Source: Paratrimastix pyriformis (Eukaryota > Preaxostyla > Paratrimastigidae). From it: 64,000 nucleotides of DNA. The stretch is taken from assembly GCA_027972325.1 (NCBI GenBank), contig JAPMOS010000014.1:390001-454000 (forward strand), written 5' to 3'. The notes beneath the pieces were generated by a model. It made no database searches and had not been told where the DNA came from. It saw only the letters and a list, made by a program, of their open reading frames with translations. A program made the translations under genes and the position numbers. Below, one piece after another: positions 60,198-64,000 of this stretch (the stretch's first letter is position 1; each line of letters opens with the position of its first letter).

Positions 60198-63100
60198 ATG
60201 GGCAACAAAGGCCAACACCTTCTCCAGTCAGTCCGGTGGTTGACAGAAATAAAAAGGAGCGTTTCCCCCTTGGGTTTGTCGACAAACCTCCCTCTTGGCT
60301 TGGAGTACTGCTCGGCTCGATTCAGATTCAGTCCCGGAAGCTCTTTAACTGGGCAGTGATTCTTGCTATCGTTACGGCTGGATTGTGTGCTCTGCCCCCA
60401 CTGACCCTCCTGGTCTTTGGTCATGATTTCCCGCAGCCCATCCAGTCGACTGCTGCAAATCTCGTCAGGGTCTCATCTGAACGTTTGGAAACTCTGACCA
60501 GGGATTCTTTCCATAAGCGCTTCGAACTTCGGTTCCCTCTCTCCACAAATTCCTCCGACCTGATCAGTTCGGGTGATCTCACCTTCCTTTGTGGCGATAA
60601 TCCACTCAATGCCCCTTCCGCATCTTTTTCCGGTGTCTTATATTTTCGGGGCACCGAGAACTTTTTTATCGGATGTGACTCTTCCGCATTATATTCCGCT
60701 GTCATCTCTCCGGATCTCCAGCCTCCCGTTGAATGGACCCGTCAAGAGATCCTTTCATCTTGGACGCTTGGCCCAATTTCTCAAGAATCGCGGATGACCG
60801 ATGCCCTTCCATTGCCCCTGTCGTCGTTCCCCCCCGAGGAAGGAGAGATCCATGTGAACTCCTCGGAGCAGACCGACCTCGTGATTGCCACCTGGAAGCG
60901 GCTCCCGTGGAATGTCAACTCTGATGTGGCGGGCATGACCCTCGAGGGAGTCCGCCTGAGCGATTGGAGGTTTGCTCCTCCCTCCCTCCCTCCCTCCCTC
61001 CCTCCCTCCCCCTCCCTCCCCTCCCTCCCCTCCCCCTCCCCTCCCCTCCCCTCCCTCCCCCTCCTCCCCTCCCTCCCCTCCCTCCCCTCTCGCCTTTCCA
61101 ACCGGGTCTCATCCCATTCCTCCCGCCGCAGCCTCCTATTCCCCTACGACGACTCCGAGCGGGATACCTTCTTTGCGTCTGTCGCCCACACACCCTTCCT
61201 GCGGCCGTTTTCATCGGCCCCCCTTCCACCCTCTTCCCTGCGGACGTTTTTCATCGGTCCCCCCCTCCACCCTCCTCCACTCGCCCTCGCCTTCGCCCGG
61301 CGGATGTTGGCGGCGTCCAGTCTGCTGGACGACGGGCTGCGGGTGCTGGCGTCGGACCGGCCTGGTGGCGCGGCGGACCTTGAGCCCATCCTGGCCCGGT
61401 CGTCGCTCCGGCCCCCCCTCGAGCTCGCCGCGAACACCTCCCTCTACCTGGGCGTCGACGGCTCGCACCTGTACAGCCTGCAGCCATTCCAGGTGGGCTC
61501 GCGCCAGCTGGCGGTGGTGGTGGGGCTGCCCCTGGACACCATCCGGCCCACCATCGCCCGTATGCGGACCGGGATGATCTACACGGCCCTGGGCACCTTC
61601 TTCGGGGGCCTGGCGGTGATGGTGCTCTCCGTCTGCATCATCCAGCGGGCCCTGGGCAAGCTCCCTGCCCTGGCCCGGCAGTCACTGCCCGCCCTCGCTT
61701 GCTGGGGAGGCGCCGCTGCTGCGCCTCCGCCCTCGGGCCAGCTGTGGCTCCAGAAACTGGCGGCCCCCTGGCAGCAGCAGCAGCAGCAGCAGCCCGCGGA
61801 GGGGATCTGGTGGCTGAAGGAGCCCGCCATGACCCTCAAGGCCATCCGCCAGCCTGCCCTCGCCCAGGCCGCCCTCCGGTCCGCCTCCTCCCTGCCACCT
61901 CCCCGGGTCGGTGAGGCCTCGGGGCGCCCCCATCACCCAAATCGACACGTTTCTGGGGGGCAGGTCGGTCATGGAGAGCATGCCCTTCCCGGTCCTTCAG
62001 CTGGAGCCGGCCTCGGCCCACCCGCTCGCCGCGTGCCGCCCCGGGGCCGACATCAGGGGCTGGCGCATCACGGGCGCCAACAAGGCCTTCTGCGAGCGGT
62101 TCGAGTGCGGCCCGAACGAGCTGCCCGCCCTGTGTGACTTCCTCCCGGCCTCGGCTGAGTCCGTGCCGCACACGCACAGACACCGTCCAGCCCCAGCCCC
62201 AGCCCCAGCCCCAGCCCCAGCCCCAGCCCCGCCCCCCGGGGGTCTGCCAAACCCCGTGGCTCACTCGTTCCTGCTCTGCTGCACTGGCGGCGCGACCCCC
62301 CCCCCCCCCTCCCCCCCCCCCCCCCGACAGCGGCGTGGTCAGCCCCGGGTCGCGTCTGGTGCTGCACACGACGGGGGGCGACCCTGTGCGTGTGGTCCAC
62401 CACGTGGTGCCCGTGGCCCCGCGGGTGCGGCTGCTGGCGCTACCCGACGTGACGGCCGTCTCGGCCCAGCTGTCCCTCCGGGCGGGCGCCAGCCGGTGCG
62501 CCATCCAGGCCGGCCTGCGCCACCAGATGGCCGCCGCCCTGACGGCCGGCCTCAGGCGGCCCCTGGCGGCCCTGGCTGCCCAGCTGCCCGCCAGCGAGTG
62601 CGGGTGCCCCGAGGTGGCCCACTTCCGGGCCCTCCTCGAGCAGGCCACCGCCGCGGCGGCCAAGCTGATGGACCTCTTCGCGGCGGCCGGGTCCACCCCG
62701 TCCTCGTCGACCTCCTCGCTGGAGACACCCACCTCCCGGTCGACATCGACATCCACCACCACGGGCGGCCCCCACTCGACCTGCACTAGCCGGGGCCCGC
62801 TGCTGCCCCTGCCCGCCCCCGACTTCGAGTCGTCCTCCCTGTCGGCGGCCTCCTCGCGCCAGCTGCCGCCCCCGCCCCGCCCCAGCCCCGCCACCTCGGA
62901 GGCCCCCTCGGCCTACCTGTGCCTGGCTGGCCCCGCCCTCCTCGGGTCCCAGGAGGAGGGCGACGTGGGGGACGAGGCCCAGGAGGCCCTGTCCATCTCG
63001 CTCATGTGCCCCTCGGGGCCGCCCCTGGCCCAGGAGCCCCTCCCAGCCCCCCAGCCCCAGCCCCACCCAGCGGGGGCCCGGCCCCTGCGGCCGCTGCTTT

Positions 63101-64000
63101 CGATCGCCATCAATGTCTGCGGGGGGCACAGCTGACAGGGGCGGGCGGGCGGGCGGGCGGGCGGGCGGGCGGGCGGGCGGGCGGGCGGGCGGGCGGGCGG
63201 GCCGCCTCTCGAGCGCGCCTGAAACCCTCCGACCCTCTGCCTCTCCCCCCGCACAGGACGACGAGCTTGTCGCCATCCCGCATTCGGTCGCCACCACAGC
63301 CACCACCCTCGTGGTCCCGGCCACGGCCAACACGGCCATCCCCACCCCGCATAGCCTCCGCACCCCGCACAGCACCCACACCACCACCCCGCACAGCATC
63401 CCGGCCGTGGGGCTGCCCCCCACGGAGGGCTCGCGCCTGGCGGGGTTCGGGTTCGATGACCCGGCCGTTAGCGGCGACGCTCCCATCGAGGGCAGCAGCC
63501 GCCCCCTGGGGGACCTCTCCGTCATGGGCCGGGCCTCCCCGCCCGCGGCCCAGTCGGCCCCGCCGGCCCCCGGCCTGCCCCGGATCGACTCGTTCGGGCT
63601 GCCCGACTTCCCCTCGGCCCCGCCACGCCCCACCCGGGCCGCCCGGCTGGGCTGGGTACGGCCCCTCCGGATGCTGGGCCCCCTGTGCGCCCGGGTCGCC
63701 TCCAAGGCCGCCCGCACGGCCGCCAGCAAGTTGCAGCCGCCCACGGCGGCCCCCGATGCGGCGATGGAGGCAGTGGCCAAGTGCCCCCTCGCGGGCTGCT
63801 GCTGCCAGGCCCGGCTGCGGCTCTCGGTGTGGGGTCTGGGGCTGCTCTGCATCGTCGCCGCCTCGGCCGGCACGGGGCTGAGCATCCCCGGCAACGGGCG
63901 CCGGATGACCCTATCCTACGTGGGTCCGCCTCGCCTCGCCTCGCCTCGCCTCGCCTCGCCCTCATCCCGCCACCTCCGTCCTCCTCCCCGCACAGCCACC
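60198..64000 (+). CDS. Membrane sensor with PAS-like domain (3' end outside window)
   Basis: The frame is open from about 60200 (RPTPSPVSPVVDRNKKERF); the true start is unclear. The first helix (WAVILAIVTAGLCALPPLTL) is at about 60340-60420. An extracellular region of about 300 residues follows, with a Cache-like feel, interrupted by a pyrimidine-rich intron near 60970-61130. The second helix (MIYTALGTFFGGLAVMVLSV) is at 61576-61640. Inside the cell come a PAS-like segment (DIRGWRITGANKAFCERF; then VVHHVVPVAPRVRLLALP) and a helical pair (GLRHQMAAALTAGLRRPLAA) that recalls a histidine-kinase dimerisation helix without the histidine. At 63113 the sequence AAT|GTCTGC starts an intron filled by a GGGC repeat, rejoining at 63257 (DDELVAIPHSV). 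A third helix (LRLSVWGLGLLCIVAASAG) is at about 63815-63870. The gene leaves the window. Sensor function is inferred; no kinase or cyclase domain is visible here. Confidence 0.6.
62289..62325 (+). repeat. Poly-C tract in sensor-gene intron
   Basis: Two C runs separated by a single T, ending in an ACAG acceptor just before the SGVVSPGSRLVL exon; a CCCAGC hexamer repeat (62184-62228) lies 60 bp upstream in the same intron. Confidence 0.8.
63138..63201 (+). repeat. (GGGC)n tetranucleotide repeat
   Basis: About 16 copies of GGGC in a sensor-gene intron that begins with GTCTGC at 63116 and ends with CACAG at 63256. Confidence 0.9.
63930..63960 (+). repeat. (CCTCG)n pentanucleotide repeat
   Basis: Six tandem CCTCG units just after a GTCCGC donor at 63925, at the start of the last intron in the window. 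Confidence 0.85.

Overview
The window is nuclear DNA from a G+C-rich, intron-rich unicellular eukaryote. Evidence is a standard four-EF-hand calmodulin split by 50-52 nt introns, an ARGLU1-type splicing-associated protein, two DHHC palmitoyltransferases, receptor-like kinases of the TKL type and an F-box/leucine-rich protein. I cannot fix the lineage from sequence alone. The TKL-type kinases, the bacterial-type glyoxalase II and the very short introns would suit a free-living heterotrophic protist (for example Amoebozoa or Metamonada), but that is inference. There is no sign of prokaryotic operons, CRISPR, or retroelements.

Layout. 1-1882 (+): 3' part of an ARGLU1-like gene. 1958-2742 (-): small secreted EGF-like protein built of phase-1 exons. 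2911-9176 (+): large proline-rich, mostly disordered protein of unknown function. 9673-10275 (+): calmodulin. 10498-12057 and 12495-14163 (-): tandem DHHC palmitoyltransferases. 14491-28748 (-) and 31753-45911 (+): two giant divergently transcribed receptor kinases with a PA14-like domain, about 21 filamin-type repeats, a transmembrane helix and a TKL-type kinase. They are collinear paralogues lying as an inverted pair around an unknown gene (29042-30951, +). A tRNA-Ala gene sits in an intron of the minus copy. 46414-47085 (-): small membrane protein. 47229-48038 (+): intronless bacterial-type glyoxalase II. 48406-57753 (-): polytopic membrane protein whose long tail ends in two FAM13-like segments. 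57791-60075 (+): F-box/LRR-like protein. 60198-64000 (+, runs off the end): membrane sensor with a PAS-like domain.

Two features stand out. First, the inverted pair of filamin-repeat receptor kinases is the best candidate for an undescribed signalling system: PA14 and filamin modules outside, TKL kinase inside. Second, most introns whose ends are fixed by protein homology begin with GTCYG (GTCTG or GTCCG) rather than GTRAGT, which suggests a changed 5' splice-site rule in this organism.

Exon coordinates were worked out by hand from reading frames, splice motifs and paralogue comparison. The calmodulin, DHHC, EGF-like, glyoxalase and small membrane protein models are close to base-exact. The long genes are given as spans, because many short introns make exact ends uncertain.
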